DNA of 64,000 nucleotides from Channa striata (taxonomy: Eukaryota; Chordata; Actinopteri; Anabantiformes; Channidae). The stretch lies in assembly GCA_033026295.1 (NCBI GenBank), contig CM065170.1, forward strand, positions 7,945,540-8,009,539. The letters run 5' to 3'. Shown here one piece after another: positions 13,812 to 27,420 of this stretch. A program made the translations under genes and the position numbers. Numbering within the stretch: the stretch's first letter is position 1; the number at the start of each line of letters is the position of its first letter. The notes under the pieces were generated by a model. That model had not been told where the DNA came from. It did not search any database and saw nothing but the letters and a program-made list of their open reading frames with translations.

Positions 13812-14075
13812 CACACACACACACACCTTCTATTTAGAATAAACTGTAACTTCCCCACTTTTCATCTACAAAGTCATGTCATATTACACCAAAGCTTTGG
13901 CTGTGACTTTTCATTGTTTGGACCCTAAATGAATCTACGCTAAAAATGTTAATTAACATGATAAACATAACCTGCCTAACATCAGCATTTTAGCATTTTC
14001 ACTGTGAGCACTTTAGCGAGCTGACATTAGCACTTACATGTCGCTCACAGTAGTGCTGTGCCTGACAACAACCTT
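13570..14075 (+). repeat. Degenerate interspersed repeat, 'GACTTTTCCTCCAGTGCCACC' type, copy 1
   Basis: Contains the phrases GTGCAGACATTCACAGG, GGTGATTCCCCGACTTTTCC, ACATTTGTGGATTTGAGTG, GGGATGGATTGC, AACATCAGCATTTTAGC and GTAGTGCTGTGCCTGAC in the order of a repeat that is very common in percomorph genomes. I know the sequence but not its database name. A 60-nt CA tract (13767-13826) has expanded inside it at the 'GTGCACACATTCA' position. Confidence 0.6.
13767..13826. repeat. (CA)n microsatellite, interrupted
   Basis: Two CA runs separated by AAA, inside the interspersed repeat at 13570-14075. Confidence 0.95.
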
Positions 14076-14520
14076 CACAGCTGTTAAACATCCAAAGCCG
14101 TAAATCAACTCAAGCCAACAAATAACACGAACCATGACTTCAGACTTCACCTACAGTACTTTACAAATTGATGCATGCTTTTTGGTAATAATTGAACAGT
14201 AATCAAACATCACTGCCGTGTTGCACTTGGATACGGTGCTGCAGCCGGCTGTGCAGCCTCTATTGGATAACTCGAGTGGAGATTTTCAAGGCTGACAACT
14301 GATGGGAGAAACCTTGTTCTCTGACACACTTGTGGCACATCACGATAACTCACAACCCCTAGAATTGAAAGTCAGTGTGATAAGTAAATGCACTCCTCCG
14401 TACGGAAGAAAGAGAGGCAGATATACTACCACAAAGTTGATGTTTTCTCAGGGAAAAAAAAAAAAAAAAACAGGACAACACTGCATTCTCCGGCTTGTTG
14501 GTGGGTCGCACACCTCCACA

Positions 14521-14534
14521 GTTACCATGGTAAC
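14521..14534. promoter_or_regulatory. Palindromic RFX X-box
   Basis: GTTACCATGGTAAC is a perfect 14-bp palindrome fitting GTNRCC-NN-RGYAAC, the RFX-family X-box. It lies 17 kb upstream of grik2 in non-coding sequence. The motif match is directly visible; function is inferred. Confidence 0.4.
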
Positions 14535-17500
14535 AACCGTCCCTGAGGAGCAGGGTTCCGGCTCGATCCCAGAGTCCAGTGTTTGATTGAACGCTGTCAA
14601 GATGCACGCGAAAATCGTGACGTGTAAGAGCACCGCCGATGTGCTCACTTCACGCAGAGGTACAGTTAAGAGCAATGATGTGCGTATGCACAAGTACACG
14701 GGCGAGTGTGTACAGCATGTAGTAAAGAGCAGGTCACGGGGGGGGGGTCTGGAAGGATTTTTGCTGGCCTGAGAAAAATATCAATGATCCCCGCACTTTC
14801 ACTCACGCCTCAGCCTGGAAATACACACATGCATATTTTATACGACGAATTCTCCAGGAATTAACATGTGCATCAATTAAACACGCCCAGCTTTAAAATT
14901 TGTAAATCATATACCTACTGCAGCCCCACTTTGGATGTGCAGCAGCCACAATAATATCTTTTAACAATAACGTGCAGAGGTTGACAAGGCACCATTTTCC
15001 AAATTGGAAAAGGATTGCTGCCATTCCTGGTAACAGTCTGAATCATTCTGCTGTTTCTTGCCAACGTCTTGCAGACATTAATAAGCAACACCAATAAATT
15101 AGCAGCAAGGTATAAGTAGATGAACGTTCTGTGTGACTTCAAGATGTGCCAGACACGGGGAGCTACATTTAAAAGGCACATTATCTAAATCTGTGTCTCA
15201 TAAGTGCTATGTCTTTGTTGCCTTTATACAATGTGAAGTTCATTTCCAGTGATAATTAAACCCTTAGCTCATTTTCATCTTCTTACCTCTACTTTACATA
15301 ATTATCCTCGGGCCACTTTCCATCGCATGGGATTTTAACAGCTGGGTACTGAAGACAGAACATCTCAAAAGGATATAATTAGTTGAGCAAAAATAGAATT
15401 TCCAGTTTATGACTACGGTCACTGGATCTGATCTGACCAAATATGAGCACATGGACATGTTGCTTTGACCTTCAGCTTCGAATCAAACTTGTTGATTACG
15501 CAGAATTTCAACTCTCACGTGATCCTAGTGCTGTAAATACAACATCACTATTTTCTTCTTTTGAAAAAGAAAAAAAAACAACAACAATTAGCTGCTTTAG
15601 ATCATTACGACTCCAGCTAACACCCGGGAACGCCGCGACGGGCAGTTACAAACTAAATTTGCTCGTGGTAAACTAAAAACAGTTCAAATCAACACACAGT
15701 GCTACCACTTTCTCCGACACGCCATTTGTATTTGCATCAGTAAGTGACTAAAGCAACAGTGGCTGCCAATTGCATAAGTGCTTTGCTAATGCCACAGTAT
15801 TTATGACCCTATAAACAGCCTGTTTCATTAGAGGTGAGTGTAGAGCATTGAAAGGTCAAAGATTTGTTCCACAGACATGCAGCAGTTTTACCGCCTTAGT
15901 CTCTGTCCGCCGTCACATTCGTGAATAAATATATAAATTCAAATGGGTGACGTGAATGTCTCTGTCTCCTTCTAACAGGACACTGCGTGTGGTTCAGGTC
16001 TCTGTGGTGAGTGCATTTGTTTGTGTGCCGGCAGCTCAGGGTTAGAAACTCTACAGCCGCAAGAAACAGTAATGGCACTGTAAATTGGTCACAAAATGCA
16101 AACATATCTTTTCCAATGTTATCAACAAAAAGATAAATATAAAAGACGATCTCCATTTGTTACGAAATGCCGTTACTTTTTACAGCAGGTCCGTTATTAG
16201 AAGCCATCAGCTGTTACTACGCACTGCATATAAAGCTTACAGGGTCATTTCAAGTGGATTAGACCTATTGTCACTTGTCTAGCTATGAAGGTTTTGAGAT
16301 GAATGTCTGAGATATTTGGCTTTACTGTACAATAAAAGAGAATGAAAGTTTTGTTTGTGTGCACGCGGCTTCCAAAACCGTGAAGATTTAGTTAGTGTTT
16401 GCTCTGTGTGACCTCACCAAATCAGAGTCCTATTAATTATGTTGAACGGGCAGTGAGTTGAACCTTGAACTGGCAGCAAGCCCTCTCGGTTCCCTGGGTC
16501 TTTATACATACTAATTCACACTTTTAGTTTTTGAAATAACTGGCAACATTGCAGAGTAGCTCTTGTTTGTATGAAAGCACAACTTTTACTGTAGATATCT
16601 TGCTGGCAGATACTTTGTTTCCTCAAAGCTGGTGTCAGAAGTCAGAGTAACAACAGACTGTAATGAAGCACACGCAGTAACACGGCCTAACACTGTGCAA
16701 AAAGACACGGCAAAACTACACGGGATTAAACAAAAATGAGTTATTCCCCCTTAATTACTCACAGATGCCTCAGTCATCAGGATCGTGAGGATGCAAATCA
16801 GTTTGGATTGTACAGCACACACTCATCCATCATCTGACATCCACATGTTCTGATCCCTGCGTCACATCACCATCACAGCACTTCCTGCGTTCATTTGTCC
16901 TGAATCTCACAGATGACCATAGCGTGAGGTGTACACGTTTTTTTTTTTGACGCTAATAAGATGAACTGAGACGAGGAGAAAGCGCTCACGAAGGCAGAGA
17001 CATAACAACATGCGTGTACATACGGCATGAAAAAAAAATGTGTTTTCCCAGAGCCAATCTGTTCAAACGCGAGTGATGGCGAACAGAAAGTCTGTCGTCA
17101 GCTCCTCCACCACAGTAGGATAGTGGCTCCCATGATTTCCATCGAGAAAAAGAAAGGGAGGAGAAACATGGTGTGTGTGTATTTGGGGGGGCAGGGAGAT
17201 AGAAGAAGGTGTGTGTGTGTGTGTGTTGGGGCGGTGATGATAAATGAGTCTACACCATGCTGTCATTTGTACTTTGGCATCCAGTCCAAAGCACAATTTA
17301 GTGTAAAATATTACGGCAGCCCCTTCAGATGACAAAGTTTAATGTTGATGTATGAATAGACACAGACTATCCCCAGCTGCTATTGAACAGAGGGAGGCAG
17401 CTATTCTTCTCAAAGGGCAATTAATTAGCGTACACACAACCACTGCGGACGATGGACACTAAAAAGGGCAGCCACAATCTGGTTGCACAGAGCAACAACA

Positions 17501-18614
17501 TGCAGACGAGTCAGTGTTGTGATCAGTGACTGTTAGGAAACACCTGTGAAAACATGTGAAATTCATTGCATATCCACACAAAGCTAGGAGTTTATTCCTG
17601 ACACTTAACCCGAAATTGTCCATTTCCATACGGACAAATCTCGGCGCTGTACGTTAACAGATTGTTTGTGAGGGAAAAAAATCTCTTAAAATCGCTTCAG
17701 TTTGACCTCTAAACACAATAAGTCATGATATACCCACACAAGCATCAGGATGTTCTCTTAACGTGATACAAATCCTCCGCCTTACATAACCACAACAAAA
17801 GTTTCTAAAATAAGTTTTCGGGTACAGGTGCTGTGCACTAATTCCTATCAGCCGCTTGCACCTGAATCATCCTTTTATAATTGCAGAGATAGCATGACAG
17901 CTGCCTTTAACTGCAAGAGGCAGCCAAATTTCTGTCTGGATTATGGCAGTCACTGCAGCTGTGCATTTTCAGCTGTCACCCACCGTTCGGTAAAGCGCAA
18001 GAAGGCAACTGCTCCACTTATAATTATTCATTATCGTCATGGTTTCATTTCTGCTCAGTTTCAGTATCCACTGTTTGTGTTTACAGCTGGGTGCAAAAAG
18101 TTTGTATCTGCTCGTTTTGGAATGGCAAGAAAATTAAAAAAGAAAAAAATGCTTAACGGACAATTAGCTCGTACAAATATTAATCATCTAATATTAAAGG
18201 TGAGATGTCAAATTAAGTCTAATAAATCAAGAAGGATGCAATCTTTTGCACTGATAGTATTTTGCTATATTTTTTTTTCCCACACTCGCTGAACATTTTT
18301 GTTACTTCAGATGATGAAAGAACATTTACTCCAGCTGAATGTGCCTCATTATTATTATGCCAGGTTCAAGGTTAAGTTTGCCTTCCCTCACATGAAGTTT
18401 CCATATTAGTGCATTTTCTGCAGCGTAGTGATTTACAAGGTCTCTTATTCTGCGAGCTTACAACCTTTAGTTTTCTAGATCCTTAGATCGTCTACCATTG
18501 ACATTAGTGCAGTTTTTTTTGGGGGGCAGATTTGACTATCTATGATATATGTACACAATTAGAATTTACAGCCTTAACATCACCACAACCAGCAATTTAT
18601 AAACTCGCAAGCTC

Positions 18615-18643
18615 CAATCAGAGACTCCTAAAGTCTCTGATTG
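18615..18643. repeat. Perfect 12-bp inverted repeat (hairpin)
   Basis: Arms CAATCAGAGACT and AGTCTCTGATTG are exact reverse complements separated by 5 nt (cctaa). Upstream intergenic sequence, not followed by a T-run; role unknown. Confidence 0.5.
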
Positions 18644-18926
18644 TTCCCTGCATATTAAAGCAACAAAAAAATGCCAAGAAAACCAAGTAAGATCTGCCCT
18701 AAAACAGTAAATGGGTCCAAGCTTTGTGTGACTGCACCAGCATATGTGATTTATATAAGTTTATGTGGTACAAAAATGGAAATATGTTTCATGTAGTGAT
18801 TCCTCTTGAGTGTGATGTTGAGTGTGTGTGTGTGTGTATTTGCACCGTGTGAGATGCTCGATGCTGGTTCATAATTAAAACTCAACGAAAACGGAGCATG
18901 CCCCTGAGTGAATTAATGTTCTATAT

Positions 18927-19015
18927 TCCACGGCAATCCGTCCAATGGTTGTTGAGACATTACACTCGAACCCACGAATGTGAACCTCATGGTGGCACTC
19001 GAGGACAGACAGACT
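18927..19015 (-). repeat. Degenerate interspersed repeat, same family as 13570-14075, copy 2
   Basis: Reading the minus strand gives a GTGCCACCATGAGGTTCACATTCGTGG phrase, then ACTCGA, then CAACAACCATTGGACGGATT. This is the same order as copy 1 and contains the part degraded there. Confidence 0.55.
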
Positions 19016-19537
19016 GACGTTACCATAACTTACGGAAACCAAAATCCAAACCGTGAAGAGGTGTAATGATTATCGCGCTAGTTTCAGCTGCCGGCCTCCT
19101 TTCTGTGGTGGAGGAGGAACTGGAAGAGCGCAGTCTACAAGTGCTAAGCTGCTAATGTAAAGTGGTTCTCGCTGTTCTTTCATTGTTTGTGAGCACAGAT
19201 ATTCATTTATAAAATGGTGCTTTGGATCCATTTCTTCCCCCAGTCGTTCCGTCTCTTTTTATTGCTTCTTGCCGTGTGCGGGAACAAGTATAACCAGAGA
19301 CCTGAGGACAGAAACCCCACGTGAAATTTGTGATTATCCTCCGACCAAAGTCATCAACGCAGGAACGCCTTCTTCTTGTGAGCTGCTTCGTAGGCAAAGA
19401 TTCAAACAATTTACATTAAAGACCCATAAACCAATCAGTCAATTCTTCTCTTTTCCAAAGTTTCCAAATCACCAAGATCTACTGCCTGAAGCTGTTACAT
19501 AAATGGTAAATGGAAACTTTCGAGATGCACATTTACA

Positions 19538-19582
19538 TTAGATAAGATGAAGTTTTAATGATCCCCATGAGGAATATGTGTA
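19538..19582 (+). repeat. Possible LINE-tail fragment ('AGATAAGATGAAGTTTTAATGATCCCC')
   Basis: Resembles the short fish repeat tail 'AGATAAGACTTTATTGATCCCCATGGGG'. Too short to assign a family. Confidence 0.35.
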
Positions 19583-20717
19583 ATAGGCAAATAATGTTTA
19601 AAACCTTTATACCAACACTGTGTTTTCAGCTTTCACTGAGAAAATGTGGTCTGTGCTCTGATAAGTAAAAACACATAAATACATCAAACCTTTGGTTTTC
19701 TTGATTTATGGCTGTTTTTATTTTATTTCCTTTGGCTGTTGGTAACATTTAATATTTGAACACATGTTACACCAATCTCTATATATATTTCAATCAATGT
19801 GATGAATTTCTTTTACCTAGGTGCAGTGGTTGTACAAACTTGATTTTTAACTTAAATGTACTGGACACCATCACAGATAGGAAATATTTGATTTTTTAAA
19901 AAAGTATTTTGCTCTAAATAGCAGATTAATTCCGTTCGGTAACTGCCTGGTATCATTATTCTGCTATAGTCTAACTCAGGGATTTGTTTTCTGCATGAAA
20001 GACCTGAAAGTTGTAGATTGCCATGACAACAAAGTCCCATTAGGATCTTTAAGTCCTGACTCCACTGCTGAGATTAAAGGGGAGATAAGATTTAAATTCA
20101 TCTCACTTTCATTTTGGTCTGTTATTTCACTTGTTGAATTTTTCTTGCTTGATGAAGAAAATATAGTAATAGACGTTTTAAATTAGGATGAAGCACAATT
20201 CTGTTTAAACTACGAGATGCCACAATGCAACGAGAATCCAGCAGGAGCCTGACATTAATTTTAAAATTAATTTTGTTATTAATATCTGTGGTGTCCTACT
20301 ATGATGTCAAAAAAGCTTTGGTGCTATTTTTGTAATCAAGTTCCACACTAACGAGCATACTGACTTGCATGAAATTATGATTTGCTGTGAGTAATGCAGA
20401 CTTACGTGTTTTCAACAGATGGTGGGAATTGATTAGCTACACAGGTAGGAGGTGCAAGACAGCAGTGTGTGTGTGCAAAAGTCAGTGAATGCAAATTTTA
20501 TAACCACAAACAAGCACGCCAAACTGAACAACCCCGGCTACAACAAGTAAAAACGGTTTTGCCTTGTTTCCTGTTTATTAGCATCGTAATTTACAGCACG
20601 TGTGCACTGCAGGTTTTCTGTCCTTACGCCCTCACTGACTTCTCTATAATCCATATCACACCTCTGCCATATCAAAAGTCTGAAGCCTCTCATGTGAGTG
20701 TGCGCCTGCACGTCCAT

Positions 20718-20719
<2 letters not shown>

Positions 20720-20760
<41 letters not shown>
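20720..20760. repeat. (CA)n microsatellite
   Basis: About 20 CA units. Confidence 0.95.
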
Positions 20761-20763
<3 letters not shown>

Positions 20764-22290
20764 CGAGGAAGAGCAGGGAGATACAAGGTGATTCCTGCTA
20801 CCTCAATACAGTCAACATTTCCTCAGTAGATGAGCACTTGTGATAGGTGCTGAAAAGAAACTCTGCAGTGCATCGTGCAGAATGTAAAATAAGGGGAGAA
20901 AACTTTTCCACTCCGCTGTCAGAAAACCTCGTATGTGTGCTCAGCTATTAGATGGGTGTTTTGCTAATGCTTGCATGCTTGCATTGCATCAATTTTCCTG
21001 CCCTTATATATATATATTTTGCTGGCATTTAGCGTGGAATATGCATGTCTGATGTAGGCAAAATGGAATAAAATGCAGAGTAAAGGAGGAGGGTGAGTGT
21101 GGAGGGTAAACTGGAAGCAATCTGTTAAACTTCCCCTTCTGCACTTTTTTGTGATAAAACTGAAGAGGAGAAATTCTGCCACTCGTGGTGAAGTAAAATG
21201 AAATTGAAAGTGTTCAAAAAGCTTCAGAGCATTATGGCGTTCCATTCTCTTCCATTAATCTCGCAATATTCCATGGCCGCAAAGGCCTATTTATAGTACA
21301 GGGGATGATTAAGTGGTGAAGGACTGTGCCACAAAGGGAACCAAGCTCATTTTCTTTTTCTCAGCCTCTCTCTTCCTTACTCAGTCTTTACCTACTGTAC
21401 ATCTCTGCCTCTTTCTTTCCCTCCCTTTTTCTTTTTACATTCTTTCTTACCGTCTTCTTGTTTTTTTTCCTCCAGCCTCCACTTTCTTATAAGTATATAC
21501 GTTATATTATACAATCGTCCTATGCATGGTTTAGTTGTCAGTGAAATTATGTTAGACTCTAGGGGAGGAAGACTTTTAATTCCATTTTTTTTTTCCATTA
21601 AGCATTTGACAAAAGGGTTTATGGAAGTGCTAATTGTTTTGAGGCTACAGAGGGAAGAGTGACAGCCTTAACAAGGGAGGATGAAGCCCCATCCAGTGCT
21701 GAGGCAAGCTGGATTAAGATTGAAAGGTGTCCATTAATTGGAGATGGAGGAGAAAAATATGCACGCGAGAGATCCCACTTACAGTGGGCATGGAGACGAG
21801 TCACCCCTTTGGAAATGTTCGCTTTTTACTTTTTTCAATGTTTAATCATGATGGATTCAATTAGACTTTTTTCAATTTAATGTCAAAGTGGCAGAAAACA
21901 GATCTCTGCATTTAAATGTAAATCAAAAACATATATCTGCTGCAGTGGTTCCCAAAATTATTAAAAGGCAGAAGTCAGGGGGATGGATGCCATATACCTG
22001 GATATATTTCCAAGCCAATAAGTATCTCTGAGGTGATCTAAATTCATCATTAGGAAATGAGAGGAATATTGCACATGCATAAATCTGCAAAATGAAGGCC
22101 ACCATCGAAACCTGAGTAACCATGCGAGAAGGAGGCCAGCAAGGGAGGCCACCGAGACACCTACGACTCCTCTGAAGGAGTTAAAAGCTCGACACCCACT
22201 GTACATCTGCTTTTCTAAAGTGTCCTTGAGTGGAAGTGGAGCACAATAGAAAGGGTTAGGCCCATTTTCATGTTTACAGGTATGATTAAT

Positions 22291-22335
22291 GGAGGAGAGA
22301 GGGGAGGAGAGGAGAAGAGGAAAGGAGAGGAGAGG
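22291..22335. repeat. Purine tract (GGAGA)n-like
   Basis: 45 nt of pure G/A with irregular GGAGA and GGAGG units. Confidence 0.8.
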
Positions 22336-24832
22336 TCTGACCTTGCTTCGGCTCAAGACTGGCCTCATTTCATCACCTCCAGAACATTGAGGGCGCAAAT
22401 GAGATCAAAACCTTCTGTGTTTCCACACTCTACGTGCTGGTCCAGATCCAAACATTTTTTTTTTTTTCCTTTGGGTTTTACAGAGGCTTAGGTGGCAACA
22501 TTTTCCCGGAGGGTGGGTTTTGCATGGGCTTACTGTAGGTTCCGAGGACTTTTGTAACAAGTATTTGTCTATTAAAACCACAGTGAGGATTTGTGCCAGG
22601 GGGGAAAAACTGGGAAGTACTTTGTGAGACTTGAGAGTTGCATATGCTGAAATGCTTGTTCAACATATAGTGTTTGTGACTGGGATGCTTAAAATTAGCC
22701 ATAAAGATTATCCTCCATCAAAAAATAATTGTAATTCACTGGAGTACTGGAGTAGGTCCAACAGGAGGGACTTTCTGTCACTACAGCACACATCCTGTAG
22801 TCAAACATATCACATACTGTATGCCCTTAAATCCATCACAGTTCTTTTGCGACTGCAGAACAACCAGAGCTTGTGTTTAAAGACACATTTGTCACACTTT
22901 TTAGCACTTCTGTTTATCTGTCCAATATATCTTGGCATTACTGCAATCTTGGCATCAAATAAAAACACTTGAGCTGTAGTCGGTACAGTCCGTGTACCTT
23001 GAGTTATTTTTAATAAATCCCTAACCACGCAATTTGATAATTCTCAAATCCATGCGTCAAATTCCATTTAATCTAAAGACACAAATTTATCACATTTATG
23101 ATGGTGTAAATTTGATTCATGCTGAATTACTTGTAAATGAATAGCTCACCCTCTGTCTCTGCACTCTCTGGGTAGCGAAACCCCAACTTTAAATCCCTCT
23201 TACCAAAGCAATATGAGCCTGAAAAGCTATTAGAGCATGACTGCTGAGAGATGAACAAGACAAAAGCGTTATGCCTGTACCTTTCCGGAAGGTGAGAACA
23301 ATACCAAGCTATTTTCACTATGACAAGCCATATTAGTCGTGCCAGCTTTTGCCTGGCGGAAACTCCTCTGTGATAGCTTGTCTGGGACATTTTGTTTCCA
23401 GTCACACTAGCTGATCCCTTGATTGAAAACACTGAATGCTGAGAGGGTGTTATCCCTGTTTGGAGTTTCTGATCCTGGATGTCTGAGGCGGCTGCTGGGC
23501 CCCCTCATCCCCTGCTGCAACAGTTGATCCCTGGATCTTTGTGGAAACAGAGTGGATTGCATGACTGAGATGGAAGCCTAAAAATGTCAGGGATGTTTGC
23601 CTGCAACCACCCTTCACCCAGAAGAAAGTGTTCAGGTGTGTGACTGCGTGTACAGAAGATTTCAAATTAAAAGTTGTGAGCTGTGAGACTGTAGGCTAGT
23701 TCCTCACAGTTCCTTCTGCACCACTTTCTATGTGCACGGGCCAGCGAAAAGCCCCCCACCCTAATTGTTTTATGCCTGCAATGAGTAGTGTTTTCATTTC
23801 ATCGTAGCAGTTTTTATCTAATTCCAATTTGTGATCTGTGTGTCTTTTATGGTACATTTTTTGTTCTCTGTTTTAGTAATTTGTCAATTGTTAATTGACC
23901 ATTTTTGCAAATATGTGAAATATTAACACAACATTTTTAACTGTATCACTATTAGAGCTCCAACTGCCCCCCATTTTTTAAGTTTAATTTATTTGATCCA
24001 AACAATACATTCATAATTTAAAATGCATCTACATGCGCACTTGCATACGCATATGCTCTAGACACTTTATGTTATCATTTTACAACTTTACCACCCCAGA
24101 GCTATTTTCAGATTGCATGACGAAATGGCATCAAGTTGGCAGCATTCACATTTACGTTTAGTCAAGGGGGAGGTGGAGAGGCCTTTAGCCAGTAATTGGA
24201 TCTGCAGTTTAATCCCTGGCTTCTATGGTCCATGTGTTGAAGTGTCTAAAAGCACAGAAGCCCAAGTTGGTCCCTGTGGGTCAGGTGAGCATCTTGCACA
24301 GAAGCTGCCATCATAGGTGTGTGTCAATACTGTAGGTGTCTTTGGCAGACACGTTTGTCCACTTTACATGCAGTTTCTGTGTCTCTTTCATTACTGGACT
24401 GAAAAATGTTGAGAAATAAACAAAGCATGAATAAGCTCCTAATAGGCACCAAGACTGACCCTCAACAAAGCCTCAGATGTGCACAAATTACTCATGTGTG
24501 TCTTCCATGTATGGCTATGAAATGTCCTCTTCTTGTTGTTATTCACGAACCAAAGATTGAGTTGTCTTTGCAGAAAGAAAAGTTTGTTGAAGGCTTTTCT
24601 GTGGCAGACTGCACGGATTGTAAAGGCTTGTGAGTTGCTCTCTTATTCTCCAGTCCCTTTCTCTGCAGGCAAACCCTTGGCATCGACTAGTCCACTGGGG
24701 AAAGTCACTTTTTGTAGGCTCTGCCAAGATTTCTATTTGAGGGCCAAACTACAATATGTAGGCAGACAGATACACCTGACCACATCCTGTCTATTCCTCC
24801 TTTTCAAACTTTCTCTCTGGCACTCTCTCTCT

Positions 24833-24874
24833 CACACACACACACACACGCACACACACACACACACACACACA
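24833..24874. repeat. (CA)n microsatellite
   Basis: One CG interruption. Confidence 0.95.
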
Positions 24875-27099
24875 GCGAAATGCTCTGTAAGGATGTCCTT
24901 ATCCTGCAAACCAGACTCTGCTGGATGCTCTGTAATAACAACTCCAGCCGTCCACCATCCAATCAGCACGGCTCTCTGCTGTGCATCACTGTGCATGTGT
25001 GTTTATCTGTGCGTGTGTGTGTTTATGAATATTTATTTATTTATTTTTCTTAAAATCTGAAACCACAAAACACAGAAAGCCTTTATTTTCCTCAACAAAG
25101 ACATAAACAACTTCAACAAAATACGTGACGACACATATTTTTTTTATTAATACTAGGGGTTATTTTCAGGAACTCATATTTTTTTAATAAATAATGTTGT
25201 TGACATGGACATGAATTTTCTGAGAAGCATACAGACATGAAACAAAAATATATATATATTATAAATGAGTGCTTCGAACATAGTAAGCCTCCTGATGGAC
25301 AGATACGAATTACGGTGTTTAAGTTTTAGAATTTCTAGTAAACATTTTAACTTTTTCACACTAGGAAACTGGGTCAACTTTGTAGTTCATTAGAGCTGTT
25401 ATAAATCCAAGCTGACAACAGCTGCTAAAACTTCTTAAACCTACCTTTTTGTATTTAATATTCAAAGTTAAAGGCTTTTTGTTGAGGATTCCTTTGCATT
25501 TGCCCTGAAATATTGTGCACATACAGTGTGCTACAATAATAATAAGAGTAAAGGTCATACTTTGTACATTTGGGTGACACAGTCTGCTGGCTTTTGAACT
25601 TTCGTGCACATTGATCTGGGCCTTCTAGGATTATAACATATTCTCTATTGCCTTGTTCAATCTTGTCTGAAATTATGATGCTATCTTTAACTAAAACTAA
25701 TTAAAAATTATGGATCCAGAGAGTGAAATAGATTTAATTTAAGATATATAGCGTAAGTGTAAAATCTGAACAGGAGCCGATTTAAAAGCCCACTCACGGT
25801 CCACCCACACACTTATTTTGCCTGGTTAGACCTCCACTCAGGGATATGTGGGCTTGATTGGCATCTCACATTAATATTAGTGCACCTGCTATGGTGGGAG
25901 ATGTTGTATCTTTACATTTTTTTATTGATTGGTATAGTTTAGTGAGGGCATGTAACTCCAGCATGTTTTAGTCAGTCCTCAACATCTGTATAGATTAAAT
26001 TGCACAGAATAAGTGGAAGCACGGTTGTGGGTGTACATAAGTTTTAATAAACAGAATAGAACCTAAGACTTTGTTAGTAGGAAAAGCACAGTTGGAACAT
26101 CAACAATGATCCATAAAGTCCCCAGTAAGTCATGACAGGAAACTAGTATAGCTGAGCCCCAGAACTGCTGCTCCAAACCGACTGTTTATACCCGTGCTTG
26201 TCCTGCTTTGACATGTCAGAGTACTTGTTGTGAAAATTACAGATCTGCAGTAGAGTACACGTATCTGTAAGTTGTCACACGACATCTTTCACCTAGAAGA
26301 TACGCAGATTGTACAAATATAAATATACGGCTGAAAATGTGGCACATTTCCCTGGTGATGACACACAAATAAGGCACATCAAACCATGCTGCAAAAATAC
26401 CTCTCTATAAATGATAGCAATAACTCTAATCAAATTATTTGTACCCAAGTGTAACACCGGAGTGTGTGAGCACAAAAAAGTGTGACTCCGCGGGGTAGTG
26501 TTGTGTCGATGTTAGCATATCTGGTTGTCATATTTGTGTTTTCCAGTGTTTAAATCCTTTGTTTAAATGTGCGTAACTGGCAGAATTAACAGTGGATGCT
26601 GCACATGTTTGCTCAGTTTCCAGGCTCAATGTAGGCACAGGTCATCAGAAATTGTTGGAAGTGTGACCTAAATGTGCTTCTAATGACATGTGATGACCAG
26701 CCCGTTCTCCTCTTTGTCCATGTCTTTTTTAGTAAAAATTTTAAGACTAATTTTACTCTGTGGATTCAAGAAAGAATATGGAAAAACTAAACAGCTGAAT
26801 AAAATAAGTTACAACCTCGTAGCAGCATGACATGCCCCGCCCACAAGTTAGCCTATTGGTCAGTCTCTGTAATGGCATGTCCCCGTCTTCCTGTTTGCCC
26901 AAACGTTACTGAAGTCGTTAGCACGAGCAAATGTTTGTACGATGGGGATGACACTTTTGGTAAGTAAATTAAAATTTACCCGCTATGAATTCTAACCCTT
27001 TATCCACATTTGCTGTGAATATTCGTAGTAATATAAGCATGCAAAAGCCACCTAAGCATTGTAGTACAATAGGCCTAAAAAACGTCATTCAATGTGTAT

Positions 27100-27420
27100 T
27101 TTTTCAAAAACGCCGGTGCTTTTCATTCAGCTAACGACATAACCAGCTAGCTAAGTTAGCTTTAAAGTTTTGTTAACTAACAGGCTAAAAACAATGGAAA
27201 AAACATTTACTTTGGTGAAAGTGTTTTAAACCTTGTTCTCTTGTGTGTTCAGTGGTGCCAAAGCCCTAAGTTGGAGTATTCTGATTACTTTGATGTAACG
27301 AGTAATCAAATGTTTTAGGAATTGAAGTACTCCGTTACGTAGTTACATTTTCCCGTATGTAATCCATTACTTTTGAACTACCAAGTTCTTTACTTTTTGT
27401 CACAATAACAGAAACGTGCT
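27100..27420. repeat. Degenerate repeat with 'GTAACGAGTAATC' phrases
   Basis: CAGCTAGCTAAGTTAGC followed by GATTACTTTGATGTAACG, GAGTAATCAAATG and CTCCGTTACGTAGTTACA resembles fish non-autonomous (probably hAT-type) elements rich in 'TAACGAGTAAT'. Boundaries uncertain. Confidence 0.3.

Noticed and set aside
14535..14580. tRNA B-box-like phrase GGTTCCGGCTCGATCCC, possible SINE.
   Set aside because: No A box at proper distance, no SINE body or tail and no flanking duplication recognised.
17828..18292. 154-codon plus-strand ORF.
   Set aside because: No known domain; Lys-run and Cys scatter typical of non-coding AT-rich sequence; no splice or promoter context. May be part of a conserved non-coding element instead.
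20254..20271. 18-bp perfect palindrome ATTAATTTTAAAATTAAT.
   Set aside because: Pure A/T sequence in an AT-rich region; low information.
20846..20854. GGTGCTGAA, and TTCAGCACC at 45209-45217: further RE1 left half-sites.
   Set aside because: Neighbouring right halves do not fit the RE1 consensus; isolated 9-mers of this kind occur by chance.
21287..21296. CTATTTATAG, a full MEF2 consensus; a second copy at 47124-47133.
   Set aside because: YTAWWWWTAR is expected about four times or more by chance in 64 kb of AT-rich DNA.
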